From NCBI GenBank assembly GCA_023403845.1, contig JAEYDL010000026.1, forward strand, positions 1 to 64,000: a stretch of 64,000 bases of DNA, read 5' to 3'. The first letter of the stretch is position 1, and every line of letters begins with the position of its first letter. Positions 8,397 to 17,800 of this stretch are shown here, in pieces. Made by a program: the position numbers and the translations under genes. A model generated the notes under the pieces. That model was not told the origin of the DNA and did not search any database. It saw only the letters and a program-made list of their open reading frames with translations. The stretch comes from Pseudomonadota bacterium (GTDB lineage Bacteria > Desulfobacterota > Desulfovibrionia > Desulfovibrionales > Desulfovibrionaceae).

Positions 8397-10010
8397 ATGA
8401 AAGTACATTTTCTTGGGGCAGCACAAACGGTCACGGGATCATGTTATCTCATTGAGGCATGCGGCACGCGTTTTACCGTGGATTGCGGCATGCATCAGGG
8501 AAACGATGAAATAGAAGAACGCAACTTTGAGACCAAGGTTTATGGCCCGGAATCTCTGGATTTTATTTTGTTGACACATGCGCACATCGATCACTCCGGA
8601 TTGCTGCCGCGCATCGTCAGTGCGGGGTTCAAAGGACCTGTCTACTGCACTCCGCCAACGGCTTCGCTTGTGGCTCTCATGCTGGAAGACAGTGCGCATA
8701 TTCAGGAAATGGATACAGAATGGAAACGCAAAAAGCTGGCCAGACATAGTGGCCAGCCCGATCAAAAATCCATAACGCCGCTGTATACTGTCGAAGATGC
8801 CAAAAAGGTTCCGGACCAGTTCAGTCTGGTGGAGTACGACAAGCCTTTTGAACCTCACCCCGGCATATCGGTGACATATCGGGATGCCGGGCATATTCTG
8901 GGGTCCGCCTTCCTTGAGCTGGCCATTACCGAAGAAGGCAAGACTACCAGACTTGTTTTTTCCGGAGATCTGGGGCGTCCCGGAACTCTGCTGATGCACG
9001 ATCCTTCCGTGGCGACGCAGGCAGATTATCTGTTTATGGAAAGTACCTACGGCGACCGGAATCACAAAAACGAGGATGCGACCTTCGACGAACTGGCCGA
9101 AGCCATCGCCTACAGCTACGGCAATCACGAAAAGGTCATTATTCCTGCATTCGCGGTAGGGCGTACACAGGAAATTCTATACTGCCTGTATCTGCTGTCG
9201 CAAAAGGGGAAGCTGCCTCCCGACATGCCCATTTACGTAGACAGCCCCCTTGCCATCAGGGCGACTGAAGTTTTCAAAAATTTCAAGGACTATCTGGATA
9301 CGCCGGAAGTCATTATTTCCGAGAAGATGTCCACCATGCTGCCCAACGTAAAGTTTACCCTCAACGCAGCCGAGTCGCAGGCTCTGAATACGCTGAAGGG
9401 ACCGGCCATCATCATTTCGGCCAGCGGCATGTGCAACGCGGGTCGTATCAGGCATCATCTGCGGCACAATGCATGGAGACCGGGAGCCAGCATCGTGTTC
9501 GTAGGCTATCAGGGTGTGGGGACGCCAGGGCGCAAGATCGTTAACGGTGCGCAATCTATCCGACTGTTTAACGAAGACGTGGCCATCAGGGCCAAGGTGT
9601 TCACGATCGGCGGTTTTTCGGCGCACGCCGGACAGAGTCAATTGCTCGACTGGCTGGCCCAAATGGGCCATCCCGGCATGCAGGTAGTACTGGTGCATGG
9701 CGAAGAAAAAGCACAGCAAACTCTTGCACAACTGATTCGCGACAAGTACAAGTTCCCTGTCAGCATTCCCGGGTATATGGAAGAGATGGAACTCAAGGCC
9801 GGGGCAACGCCGCAGGTGGTGGTCGCCGCCCGCCCGCGAAGCCAGAAGGTCGATTGGGAATTCCTGCTTTCCACAACCGAAAACAAGGTGGTTCAGTTAC
9901 GAACCCGGCTCGAGAATGTCGCCGATCGCCCGTGGGAAGAACAGATGGACATCCGGGACCGTGTTCTGGAATTAAACAAGGAACTTCTTTCGGTGCTTAC
10001 AAACCTATAA
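8397..10010 (+). CDS. Metallo-beta-lactamase fold / beta-CASP RNA-specificity hydrolase
   Basis: A 537-residue cytoplasmic protein of the CPSF73/RNase J superfamily. The zinc motif THAHIDHSGLLPR (HxHxDH) is near residues 60-72, the beta-CASP region is around residues 250-370 (AFAVGRTQEILY, SGMCNAGRIRHHL), and GFSAHAGQSQLLDWL with LVHGEEKAQQTL forms the C-terminal RMMBL region. Relatives are ribonucleases or, more loosely, phosphodiesterases; the exact substrate is unknown. GGAG precedes the ATG. It is the first gene of a + strand run with rsmD, coaD and miaA (31 bases to rsmD), so an RNA-processing role fits the neighbours. Confidence 0.9.
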   Translation: MKVHFLGAAQTVTGSCYLIEACGTRFTVDCGMHQGNDEIEERNFETKVYGPESLDFILLTHAHIDHSGLLPRIVSAGFKGPVYCTPPTASLVALMLEDSAHIQEMDTEWKRKKLARHSGQPDQKSITPLYTVEDAKKVPDQFSLVEYDKPFEPHPGISVTYRDAGHILGSAFLELAITEEGKTTRLVFSGDLGRPGTLLMHDPSVATQADYLFMESTYGDRNHKNEDATFDELAEAIAYSYGNHEKVIIPAFAVGRTQEILYCLYLLSQKGKLPPDMPIYVDSPLAIRATEVFKNFKDYLDTPEVIISEKMSTMLPNVKFTLNAAESQALNTLKGPAIIISASGMCNAGRIRHHLRHNAWRPGASIVFVGYQGVGTPGRKIVNGAQSIRLFNEDVAIRAKVFTIGGFSAHAGQSQLLDWLAQMGHPGMQVVLVHGEEKAQQTLAQLIRDKYKFPVSIPGYMEEMELKAGATPQVVVAARPRSQKVDWEFLLSTTENKVVQLRTRLENVADRPWEEQMDIRDRVLELNKELLSVLTNL

Positions 10011-10040
10011 AACGCACGTTTCGCGTTTGCCGGAGTACGC

Positions 10041-10610
10041 ATGCGCATTATCGCCGGTGCCCTTGGGGGCCGGATTTTTAAAACGGTGGAGGGGCCGGGT
10101 TACCGGCCCGCAACCGCCAAGGTCAGAGGGGCCATTTTTTCCATGCTTGCTTCGCGGGGAGTCATCTGGGATGGGCTTCGGGTTCTGGATCTTTTCGCGG
10201 GAAGCGGAAGCCTGAGTTTCGAGGCTCTGAGTCGTGGAGCCGCTGAGGCCTGCCTTGTGGAGAGGGAACCTGTTGCCGTCAATTGTCTCTCCGATAATAT
10301 TGAAAAGTTGGGTCTCACGGATCGGTGTCGTGTGGCGGAAGCCGATGTGGCCCGTTTTACACGCGGTCGTTGTTATCAGCCATTCGATATCATTTTTGTG
10401 GATCCGCCCTATGGACAGAATCGGCTTGCGCCAACCCTGAAAGCCATTATGCGGGGAGGATGGCTTGCTGCCGGCGGGTATCTTCTTGCTGAAGCGGAAG
10501 ATCTGTTGCGTTTTGACGCGGCTTCCGTCCATGCGGGACTTGCATTGGAAACAGACAGAAATTACGGACAAACACGGATACTGCTATGGCACCAGCCTCC
10601 AAACGCGTAG
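10041..10610 (+). CDS. rsmD: 16S rRNA (guanine-966-N2)-methyltransferase RsmD
   Basis: 189 residues. The N-terminus MRIIAGALGGR and RPATAKVRGAIFSML are characteristic of RsmD; LDLFAGSGSLSFEALSRGA binds SAM (near residues 50-68), and FVDPPYG near residue 115 is the DPPY catalytic motif. It methylates G966 in the 30S subunit. The 3' end overlaps coaD by 25 bases in another frame, an arrangement (rsmD-coaD) common in bacteria. Confidence 0.94.
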   Translation: MRIIAGALGGRIFKTVEGPGYRPATAKVRGAIFSMLASRGVIWDGLRVLDLFAGSGSLSFEALSRGAAEACLVEREPVAVNCLSDNIEKLGLTDRCRVAEADVARFTRGRCYQPFDIIFVDPPYGQNRLAPTLKAIMRGGWLAAGGYLLAEAEDLLRFDAASVHAGLALETDRNYGQTRILLWHQPPNA

Positions 10611-11167
10611 CCATTTATCCCGGGACCTTCGATCCTTTGACCAACGGGCATGCCAACATCATTCGGCGTGGCCTGCATATGTTTGACCGCGTTATTGTTG
10701 CCGTTGCGGCAGATACGGGCAAATCTCCCCTGTTTACCCTGGAAGAACGCGTTTCCATGGCTGAAACGGTTTTTGCCAAGGAACCGGCCATCACTGTGGA
10801 ACCTTTCTACGGATTGCTTGTCGAATATGTCGCCCGCCGCAATGTCCGGACCATTCTGCGTGGTCTCCGTGCCGTTTCGGATTTCGAATATGAATTTCAG
10901 ATTGCCTTGATGAATCGCAAGTTGAGGCCGGATATTGAAACGCTGTTTCTGATTTCCGATTATCGCTGGCTGTATATCAGTTCCACCATCGTCAAGACGG
11001 TTTCCAGCCTGGGAGGAGACGTGAAGGGACTGGTCCCTGATCATGTTCTGCACTGTTTGCGGGGGCGGTTCGGCATGCCGCATGGCCGGATTGATCCTGT
11101 CTGTCTGCCGCCCTTGCCGGGGTTGCTTGATGCTGAATACGATGAGGACGAGCCTGAAGACATATGA
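10586..11167 (+). CDS. coaD: Phosphopantetheine adenylyltransferase
   Basis: 193 residues. Nucleotidyltransferase motif IYPGTFDPLTNGHANII at the N-terminus (T/HxGH box) and IRGLRAVSDFEYEFQIALMN-type segments (here LRGLRAVSDFEYEF) identify CoaD; YISSTIVK is the SSTxxK-type end motif. It makes dephospho-CoA from phosphopantetheine and ATP. The usual length is about 160; here an acidic tail of about 30 residues (ending EYDEDEPEDI) is added. It overlaps miaA by four bases (ATGA). Confidence 0.95.
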   Translation: MAPASKRVAIYPGTFDPLTNGHANIIRRGLHMFDRVIVAVAADTGKSPLFTLEERVSMAETVFAKEPAITVEPFYGLLVEYVARRNVRTILRGLRAVSDFEYEFQIALMNRKLRPDIETLFLISDYRWLYISSTIVKTVSSLGGDVKGLVPDHVLHCLRGRFGMPHGRIDPVCLPPLPGLLDAEYDEDEPEDI

Positions 11168-12072
11168 AACGTGTGTTGTGTCTCGTCGGCCCGACCGGAA
11201 CAGGAAAGACCGCTGCCGCGATTCGTCTGGCCTGCGGTTTGAACGGCGGCATTATCAATTGTGATTCTCGGCAGCTCTACCGGGCCTTTCCCGTGATCAC
11301 CGCGCAACCTTCGGAACAGGAGCGTGCTGCCTGCACACATGTGCTGTACGGTTTTCTGAAGACTGAAGAGCGCATGTCAGCGGGGGAGTGGAGCTTGCTT
11401 GCCCAACAGGCTATTGGCGATTTTCAGCTGCCTATTCTGGTAGGAGGAACAGGTCTTTACCTCCGCGCCCTGCTTGACGGAATTGTGGATATTCCCAAGG
11501 TTCCGGATGAGGTTACGCGGAGTCTTATGAACGAGTATCTGGCGGGTAACGGGGCGAAGCTGCACGGCAGGCTTGCCCGGATTGATCCTGCTTACGCCGC
11601 ACGTATTCATCCCAATGACCGCCAGCGCGTCGTACGGGCCCTTGCTGTCTTTGAAGCTACGGGCCGAACCTTTTCCTGGTGGCACGAACAGACTCCTCCT
11701 CCTGTAGATTGTGATATTCTGCGTATCGGACTCAAGATTCCCCTGGCAGAGCTGGAACCCCTTTTGAACCTGCGTATTGAAAAGATGCTTGAAGCCGGTG
11801 CCCTTGCCGAGGTGGAAAGGGAATGGCAGCTGGTTCCCGTCCCTGAGGCCCCCGGCTGGTCTGGAATCGGGTGCCGGGAGCTGCTCACGCATCTGCAGAA
11901 AAGGATTTCCCTTGATGAAGCGTGTGCCTTATGGCGAAAAAATACCAGAGCTTATGCAAAACGCCAGCTGACTTGGTTCAATGCAGATCCCAGAATACTC
12001 TGGTTCCGCCCTGAAGAACTCGACAAACTGGAATGTCAGGTTCAAAAATGGTGGGAAAGTTCCCGCCGATAA
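11164..12072 (+). CDS. miaA: tRNA dimethylallyltransferase
   Basis: 302 residues. P-loop VGPTGTGKTAAAIRLA at the N-terminus, DSRQLYRAF, VGGTGLYLRALLDG and RNTRAYAKRQLTWF (as KNTRAYAKRQLTWF) are MiaA signatures. The enzyme adds a dimethylallyl group to A37 of tRNAs that read UNN codons. Translationally coupled to coaD by an ATGA overlap; last gene of the run that starts at 8397. Confidence 0.95.
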   Translation: MKRVLCLVGPTGTGKTAAAIRLACGLNGGIINCDSRQLYRAFPVITAQPSEQERAACTHVLYGFLKTEERMSAGEWSLLAQQAIGDFQLPILVGGTGLYLRALLDGIVDIPKVPDEVTRSLMNEYLAGNGAKLHGRLARIDPAYAARIHPNDRQRVVRALAVFEATGRTFSWWHEQTPPPVDCDILRIGLKIPLAELEPLLNLRIEKMLEAGALAEVEREWQLVPVPEAPGWSGIGCRELLTHLQKRISLDEACALWRKNTRAYAKRQLTWFNADPRILWFRPEELDKLECQVQKWWESSRR

Positions 12073-12541
12073 GATTCGTCAGTTCTTGCCATCTCTTCTT
12101 TCGCAGGAAATATTTTCCTTCTGACGGTCCTCAGTGGAAAACTCCTCCAGATTCCCTGTTTGCAAAATGTTATCTCCAACAGTGGATGCTTCCGTTTTTC
12201 GTGCACTGCCATATTCCATTTGCACGATAGAGTATCCTTATACGAGCCTATCCACATGGTTTCGCAGGTGGTGTGAATCAGCCTCGTAAAAGATTCATTA
12301 CCGGGCCTTTGAGAACAGGGAATGACGGCTGCAATACTTCCTCGCGAATAAAAATTCGATACTCTTGTAGAGCATAAAATGTGAAGGGTTGCACGAACCG
12401 TGATTCTTTTGTAACATAAAAAATGTTATTCAGATATAAACTCTTTGCTGTGTGATGATATTTTTAGATTCAGGTCACATAAATTATACCTGATGTTTTT
12501 CCTTTATCCCCGGAGGGACATCTTGGTTTGGAGAACACCTT
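12073..12541. other. Intergenic region upstream of the binding-protein/c-di-GMP operon
   Basis: No gene supported. The right half is AT-rich. A perfect inverted repeat TAACAT-AAAAA-ATGTTA lies at 12412-12428. TTGCAC (12390-12395), 17 bases, then TAACAT is a weak sigma-70-like pair that would place the repeat over the -10 box; this is only suggestive. Confidence 0.4.
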
Positions 12542-13813
12542 GTGAAGAAATCCTTCCATCTCACTGTTTTTCTTTTGCTTTGCGCTCTCCAATCCGGATT
12601 TTTTTTTCAGACAGGCAATTTGAACAAAGAGTATGATGAAACAACTCTTGGGCCAAGAATTGTACTTACCTTTTTGGGCATGAAGTACGCCGTAGTCAAT
12701 GAAGAACTTTCGGAAGCTCTTTTGAGTATCTATACGGGAAAGCATGCCGATGTTCTTGTCAGCTATGAAAGTCTTCCACCCGAGCAGTATTATCGGCTGT
12801 TGCAGCGCAGGATCAGAACTGACAGTCTTGATGACGTATTTATGGTCTGGTCGGGAGATGTCCGGGCCTATCAGCAGAAAGGAATTCTTCTCAATCTGGA
12901 GAATTTGCCGGCCCTGTCCTCCTATCGGCAGGAAGTACTTGAGCAGATGCGAATAGATGGCAGAATTTCATTTATTCCAATAAGTCTTTCTGCCTATGCG
13001 ATGTATTGTAACAAAAATCTGTTGAAGGAATACGGAGTCGAAGAACCTCAAAATGGAGCAGAACTGCTCGCGGCCTGTGAAACCTTTCGAAAACAGGGGA
13101 TTCAGCCAATTATTGCCGACATGGAATCTTTGAAGGCCCTTGTGCTGCTCAGGAGTCTTTTCGGGAACCAGCAGAACTCGAATGTGTTATTCGATAAGGC
13201 AAATAAAGATCCGATCATGCTTCAGGCATTGCTTCAGGAAGGATTTGCCTTTCTGGCCTTGCTCAGAGATCGGGAATATATTGACTCCCTGGCTCCCCTT
13301 CTGAAACGAACCGATAATTCCGACCTGTTATTTGCTCTGGGTGAGCAACCCTTCATGCTTGGAGGCATCTGGCTGTCGCCGGGACTGGAAGGGCTGATTC
13401 ACAGTTTTTCCTTTCGTATGATCCCCTATGCCATTCTCGATGATGGGCCGGCCATTGTCCTTGGCATGGACACGCCGCTTGCTGTCAACGCGCAAAGCCA
13501 CCACCCTGAGGAAGCCAGAAGTCTTATGGAAAGTCTGACCAGCGCTCGCGCGATTAATCTCTTTGTCAGAGGACAGGGATTGCTCAGCCCCCGTATGGAT
13601 GACCCAAGCGAGTCGGCCAGAGCAGTTTCTTCGTTTCAGACCTGTCTGGCATCTGGGCGTGTGTTGTTCCGGTCGGATACCCGTCTCCATTATCCTCTTT
13701 GGAAAAACTTGGACAAGGGCGTTGAGATGGTGCTTAACGGTGCAGCGCCTGAACATGCCGCCGCAGCGGTCATTCAGCAGCTTTCCCTGCCACAGCGGGA
13801 GGATGGGCAATGA
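12542..13813 (+). CDS. Periplasmic extracellular solute-binding protein (family 1-like), no transporter partner
   Basis: 423 residues starting with GTG (GGAG upstream). Signal peptide residues 1 to about 21 without a lipobox cysteine. The body resembles ABC sugar-type binding proteins: early ADVLVSYES, then DDVFMVWSGDVRAYQQKGILLNLENL and SAYAMYCNKNLLKEYGVEEPQNGAELLAACETF, which is the typical hinge region. No permease or ATPase gene is adjacent; instead the stop overlaps the next gene (ATGA at 13810-13813), a membrane c-di-GMP enzyme with an extracytoplasmic sensor. This suggests the protein delivers a ligand signal to that sensor rather than to a transporter. Ligand unknown. Confidence 0.82.
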   Translation: MKKSFHLTVFLLLCALQSGFFFQTGNLNKEYDETTLGPRIVLTFLGMKYAVVNEELSEALLSIYTGKHADVLVSYESLPPEQYYRLLQRRIRTDSLDDVFMVWSGDVRAYQQKGILLNLENLPALSSYRQEVLEQMRIDGRISFIPISLSAYAMYCNKNLLKEYGVEEPQNGAELLAACETFRKQGIQPIIADMESLKALVLLRSLFGNQQNSNVLFDKANKDPIMLQALLQEGFAFLALLRDREYIDSLAPLLKRTDNSDLLFALGEQPFMLGGIWLSPGLEGLIHSFSFRMIPYAILDDGPAIVLGMDTPLAVNAQSHHPEEARSLMESLTSARAINLFVRGQGLLSPRMDDPSESARAVSSFQTCLASGRVLFRSDTRLHYPLWKNLDKGVEMVLNGAAPEHAAAAVIQQLSLPQREDGQ

Positions 13814-16077
13814 GTTCACCCAAGAAGTCAAAATTTATTTTTCTCGCTGTACTTGCCGTTTTTTTGACTGCCCTAGGAGGCGTGCTGTATAATTTTTTGT
13901 ATTCTGTTCAGCAATCCTTATGGGACAATTCCATCAAAAACATCATGGAGAGTACTGCGAGGGGAGCGCATGGCCTGCAAAACAGCTATCTGAAGGATCT
14001 TGACATGCTGCGCATGCTTGCGGATGAGCTGGGGCAAACATCTTCCGAGCATGAGGATCGCATTCGAAGGAAGCTGAAAATTTTTCTTTCACATACAGGG
14101 AGTATTTCCTCACTTATTTTTGAAGACGGCACCGGGTATATTGATTCCGGCATAGCTGTTTCCGTAACACCGGAAGAAAAAAATTTTATTCGTTCTCTGA
14201 AGGAATCTGGAGTCATTGAACCCCACATCAATCGATCAACCGGGCGAAGAACTCTTGTATTGTATACGGCGGTACATTTTCAGAATGGACGCAGGGGATA
14301 TCTGTTCAAGGGTTACAATGTGGAAAACCTGTACACGGAATATGCTCTTTCTTTTTATAATAATACTGGCTTTTCTTACATCGTGACTCCCCAAGGGGAG
14401 ATCATCATGCGCTCAGTACATCCGGCCAGCAACAGAATTTCTGCGAATATCTTTGACGTCATTTCAAGTAAAAATAATAATCCTGCCGTAGTTGAATCCT
14501 TCAGAAGTTCGCTGCTTCGGGGCAAAACCGGCGTAGCCGTGCTTAACACGCCGAAGGGAGAAAATGTTTTCTGCTATGTTCCCATGCCAAAACTGGAAGG
14601 ATGGTATGTCATCTCCTCCGTTCCAAACAGGGAAATTATGCGGGAAGTCACTGAAATCACCAAGCAGACTCTTTTTATTTCCCTTTTGGTGCTTTGCGGA
14701 TGCCTTGTCGCCTTTCTGATTTACCTGCGCATGAATAGAAGCCATCAGCAGGAAATTTATTCTCTTTCCTACACAGACAGGCTGACTGGAATTGGAAACT
14801 TTGCAAAATTCAGGGAAGATACCGGACGTGCTCTCAAGGCGCCGAACGCGCCCGCCTATGCCGTTCTGTCCATGGACATCTCCAATTTTAAATTGTTTAA
14901 TGATATTATGGGATTTGATACAGGCGACGATGTATTACGCCGGTTTGCGGCTCTTCTGAAGGAAAAAGCCCCTTCCAGCGCTCTTGTCGCCCGGATGTCC
15001 GCGGACAATTTTCTTGTACTGTTTCCTTATGAAGAGAGAGATGAGATTTCCGTATATTGCCGGATCGTGGAAGAGAGGCTGAATACGTTCATACCGGCTG
15101 GCCCAAGCAATTATCGTCTGAAGCTCCATGCCGGTATCTGTTGCGTAGAAGACAATGAAACATACCCTCCTGAAGTCAATGCCCTGCTTGATCGTGCATT
15201 CATTGCAAAAAAGAATGCCAGAGAAAAAATGGAACGTTCCATTTTTTATGACCGCAGTATCCGGGCAACGCTCCTTCAAGAAAAGGAGCTTGAAATGCAT
15301 ATGGAGCAGGCTTTGAATTCCGGAGAATTTCTTGTGTATATTCAACCCAAGATAAATATTTCAAGGAGGGGACTTGCCGGCGGAGAGGCTCTGGTCCGGT
15401 GGAAAAATGCGGAACAACGATTCATTCCTCCCGGGGAGTTTATTCCTCTTTTTGAGAAGAATCAGTTTATTGCCAAACTTGACCAATATATTTTTGCATC
15501 AGTGTGCGCCTTGCAAAGGCGCTGGCTGGATATGGGGCTGACGCTGCCTCCCATTTCCGTCAATGTCTCTCGCGTGCAGCTTTATTCCTCAGAGTTTGTG
15601 GATACCTATATCCGCATCAAGAAACAGTTTTCCATTCCTGATGGACTGCTTGAACTCGAGTTCACGGAAAGTATCTTTTTTGAGAACGTGACACTGCTGG
15701 TTGAGACGGCCCAACGTCTGCGTCAGGCAGGATTTCTTTGTTCCATTGACGACTTTGGATCAGGATATTCTTCGTTGAATCTTCTCAGAGAATTGATCGT
15801 TGACACATTGAAACTGGACAGGGCTTTCTTTCATGCCAATGAGGCCAACGACCGGGATAGAATTGTCATCCGCAGCATTATACAGATGGCCCATGAACTA
15901 AACATGCAAGTTGTGGCAGAAGGTGTGGAAAACAGGAACCAGCTGGACTTTCTGACCAGTATTGATTGTGACATGGTGCAGGGGTATGTCTTTTCACGAC
16001 CTGTTCCAGCCGAGGAATTTGCTGACATGCTTGCAAACCCGGTGAACTGGGCTCACAAAAACTGGCAGCCTGCATAG
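13810..16077 (+). CDS. Membrane c-di-GMP phosphodiesterase with sensor, degenerate GGDEF and intact EAL domains
   Basis: 755 residues. A membrane segment (about 8-30), an extracytoplasmic Cache-like region (about 31-280) and a second membrane segment (about 283-303) precede a GGDEF-type domain (about 315-470, TDRLTGIGNFAKF). Its active-site loop reads MSADNF instead of GGDEF, so cyclase activity is unlikely. The EAL domain (about 490-745) keeps EALVRW, the DDFGSGYSSL loop, LKLDRAFF, VVAEGVEN and QGYVFSRP, so c-di-GMP hydrolysis is expected. It is translationally coupled to the periplasmic binding protein before it. A hairpin follows the stop at 16093-16109. Confidence 0.92.
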   Translation: MSSPKKSKFIFLAVLAVFLTALGGVLYNFLYSVQQSLWDNSIKNIMESTARGAHGLQNSYLKDLDMLRMLADELGQTSSEHEDRIRRKLKIFLSHTGSISSLIFEDGTGYIDSGIAVSVTPEEKNFIRSLKESGVIEPHINRSTGRRTLVLYTAVHFQNGRRGYLFKGYNVENLYTEYALSFYNNTGFSYIVTPQGEIIMRSVHPASNRISANIFDVISSKNNNPAVVESFRSSLLRGKTGVAVLNTPKGENVFCYVPMPKLEGWYVISSVPNREIMREVTEITKQTLFISLLVLCGCLVAFLIYLRMNRSHQQEIYSLSYTDRLTGIGNFAKFREDTGRALKAPNAPAYAVLSMDISNFKLFNDIMGFDTGDDVLRRFAALLKEKAPSSALVARMSADNFLVLFPYEERDEISVYCRIVEERLNTFIPAGPSNYRLKLHAGICCVEDNETYPPEVNALLDRAFIAKKNAREKMERSIFYDRSIRATLLQEKELEMHMEQALNSGEFLVYIQPKINISRRGLAGGEALVRWKNAEQRFIPPGEFIPLFEKNQFIAKLDQYIFASVCALQRRWLDMGLTLPPISVNVSRVQLYSSEFVDTYIRIKKQFSIPDGLLELEFTESIFFENVTLLVETAQRLRQAGFLCSIDDFGSGYSSLNLLRELIVDTLKLDRAFFHANEANDRDRIVIRSIIQMAHELNMQVVAEGVENRNQLDFLTSIDCDMVQGYVFSRPVPAEEFADMLANPVNWAHKNWQPA

Positions 16078-16390
16078 CTCTACAGTTATGAGCTCCCCTT
16101 TCAGGGGAGGTCCTTGCCCGGAATGAAGTCGATTGTTTGTCTGCTCTTTAGGGAAGGCAAGACCCGATTTTGCCACCTGTTTGCGTTGGCAACTCTGAAA
16201 TGAAGTTGTTCCTCCCACAAAGGGAAGAATGCCCTTGCCTGTTTCATATGAACTGAAGTTTTCCATGCAAGCATGGAAGGTACGCTGGCGATCTTACGTG
16301 TTGTCCCTTTGTTGCCGCGACAGAAGCCAGTCTACCTGCACAAGGGAGCAGCAGGCCTTGAGGACTTGCACTATGGAAAATTCCAGCCAC
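16078..16390. other. Convergent intergenic region
   Basis: Between the convergent c-di-GMP enzyme and ackA genes. It holds a CTCCCCT-TTC-AGGGGAG hairpin (16093-16109) just after the EAL gene and a TTCCATGC-AA-GCATGGAA repeat (about 16260-16277). No gene is supported. Confidence 0.45.
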
Positions 16391-16424
16391 AAAAAGGGCG
16401 GTCTTCCCCAAGAGAAGGCCGCCC
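16391..16424 (-). terminator. Terminator of ackA
   Basis: On the minus strand AAGGCCGCCC-type and GGGCGGTCTT arms (16396-16405 with 16415-16424) pair over ten positions and are followed by a run of five T residues, 14 bases after the ackA stop. Confidence 0.8.
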
Positions 16425-16437
16425 CGAACTAATCTGT

Positions 16438-17658
16438 TCAGATCAACTTTTTTTCCTTTACAATCCGAGCCGTCGTCAGAGCGATTTCCAGTTCCTCATT
16501 GGTGGGAATGACCAATACGGGAACGCGCGCATCTTTGGCACTGATATTGCGGGCTTTTCCTGACCGCATGGCATTCAGCTCCTCGTCAATGGCGATACCG
16601 AACAGTCCCATATTTTCACAGACCTTGCTGCGGACGATATCATCATTTTCGCCGATTCCGGCTGTAAACACTATTCCGTCCACGCGCCCAAGAACAGCGG
16701 CATAGGCGCCGATATATTTCCGGATCCTATATACGAACATGTCCAAGGCTAGGGCAGCCATCTTGTCGCCAGCTTCGCGGGCCTTGTGGATATCGCGCAT
16801 GTCGGACATGCCGCAGATTCCCTTCAGCCCGGACTGCTTGTTCAACAGGAGATCGATTTCGGAAGGAGTACGTCCCGTTTCCTTGACCAGAATGGGGACG
16901 ATGGCCGGATCGATTTCACCGGAGCGCGTTCCCATCATGAGTCCGTCAAGCGGTGTGGTCCCCATGGTGGTATCCACGCTTTTCCCATTCTGTACGGCCG
17001 TCATGGAGCATCCGTTGCCCAGATGGCAGGTAATGAGGTTCACTTCATCAAGCGGAATGTCAAGGAATTCTGCCGCTCGATGAGTCACATATCTATGTGA
17101 CGTTCCATGAAAGCCATACCTTCTGATGCGGTAATCGGAGTATGCCCGATAGGGGAGGGGATACAAATAGGCCTTTTCAGGCATGGTCTGGTGAAATTCA
17201 GTGTCAAAAACACCGATATTGGGTACTCCGGGGAAGATATTCTCGGCATCTTCTATGCCCGCCAGTCCCGCAGGGTTATGCAGGGGAGAAAGAGGAATAT
17301 AGTTTCGAATAATTTTTTTGATGCCTTCATTGATGACGACGGAATCCTTGATCTCCTCGCCTCCAAGTACGACACGGTGCCCAATGGCGTGAACTTCGCT
17401 TTTTGACTTGATGACGCCATATTCCGCATCGGTAATCGCAGCGACGACGGCTCTCATTCCCTCAGCATGAGTGTTAAACTGGCGATCTGTTGCGATCTTT
17501 CTTTCATTGTCCGTGTCCGGGGAAATCTTGTGTACCATGCGTCCCATATCCTCACCGATGCGTTCTACAAGCCCGCTGCAGAGCACCCGCGTATCCTGCA
17601 TGTCGATGAGTTGATACTTGAAAGATGAACTTCCTGAGTTGATGACCAAAACGTTCAT
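16438..17658 (-). CDS. ackA: Acetate kinase
   Basis: 406 residues. MNVLVINSGSSSFKYQLID at the N-terminus, the acetokinase signature FHGTSHRYV, HLGNGCSM and GIVFTAGIGENDD are all present. It converts acetyl phosphate and ADP to acetate and ATP. The start at 17658 is preceded by GGGAGAAAAC; a longer frame reaches 17790 but would include a strong hairpin. It follows pta on the same strand, forming the acetate-producing pair fed by pyruvate:ferredoxin oxidoreductase at 20.3-23.9 kb. Confidence 0.96.
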   Translation of the reverse strand: MNVLVINSGSSSFKYQLIDMQDTRVLCSGLVERIGEDMGRMVHKISPDTDNERKIATDRQFNTHAEGMRAVVAAITDAEYGVIKSKSEVHAIGHRVVLGGEEIKDSVVINEGIKKIIRNYIPLSPLHNPAGLAGIEDAENIFPGVPNIGVFDTEFHQTMPEKAYLYPLPYRAYSDYRIRRYGFHGTSHRYVTHRAAEFLDIPLDEVNLITCHLGNGCSMTAVQNGKSVDTTMGTTPLDGLMMGTRSGEIDPAIVPILVKETGRTPSEIDLLLNKQSGLKGICGMSDMRDIHKAREAGDKMAALALDMFVYRIRKYIGAYAAVLGRVDGIVFTAGIGENDDIVRSKVCENMGLFGIAIDEELNAMRSGKARNISAKDARVPVLVIPTNEELEIALTTARIVKEKKLI

Positions 17659-17747
17659 GTTTTCTCCCGGATCGTTGAAGCCTCTGAAAAATGGAATCTG
17701 CCTGTAAGTCTGTTTTGATTGATCGAACCAAATTTTTCGCATTCGAT

Positions 17748-17783
17748 CCGGCGGTTGTTCGTTTTTATCTGAACAACCGCCGG
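17748..17783 (-). terminator. Long perfect hairpin between pta and ackA
   Basis: CCGGCGGTTGTTC (17748-17760) pairs perfectly with GAACAACCGCCGG (17771-17783) around a 10-base loop. No T run follows directly on the minus strand, so it may attenuate, stabilise or mark processing of the pta-ackA message rather than end it outright. Confidence 0.55.
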
Positions 17784-17800
17784 ATTTCATGTATGCAAGA

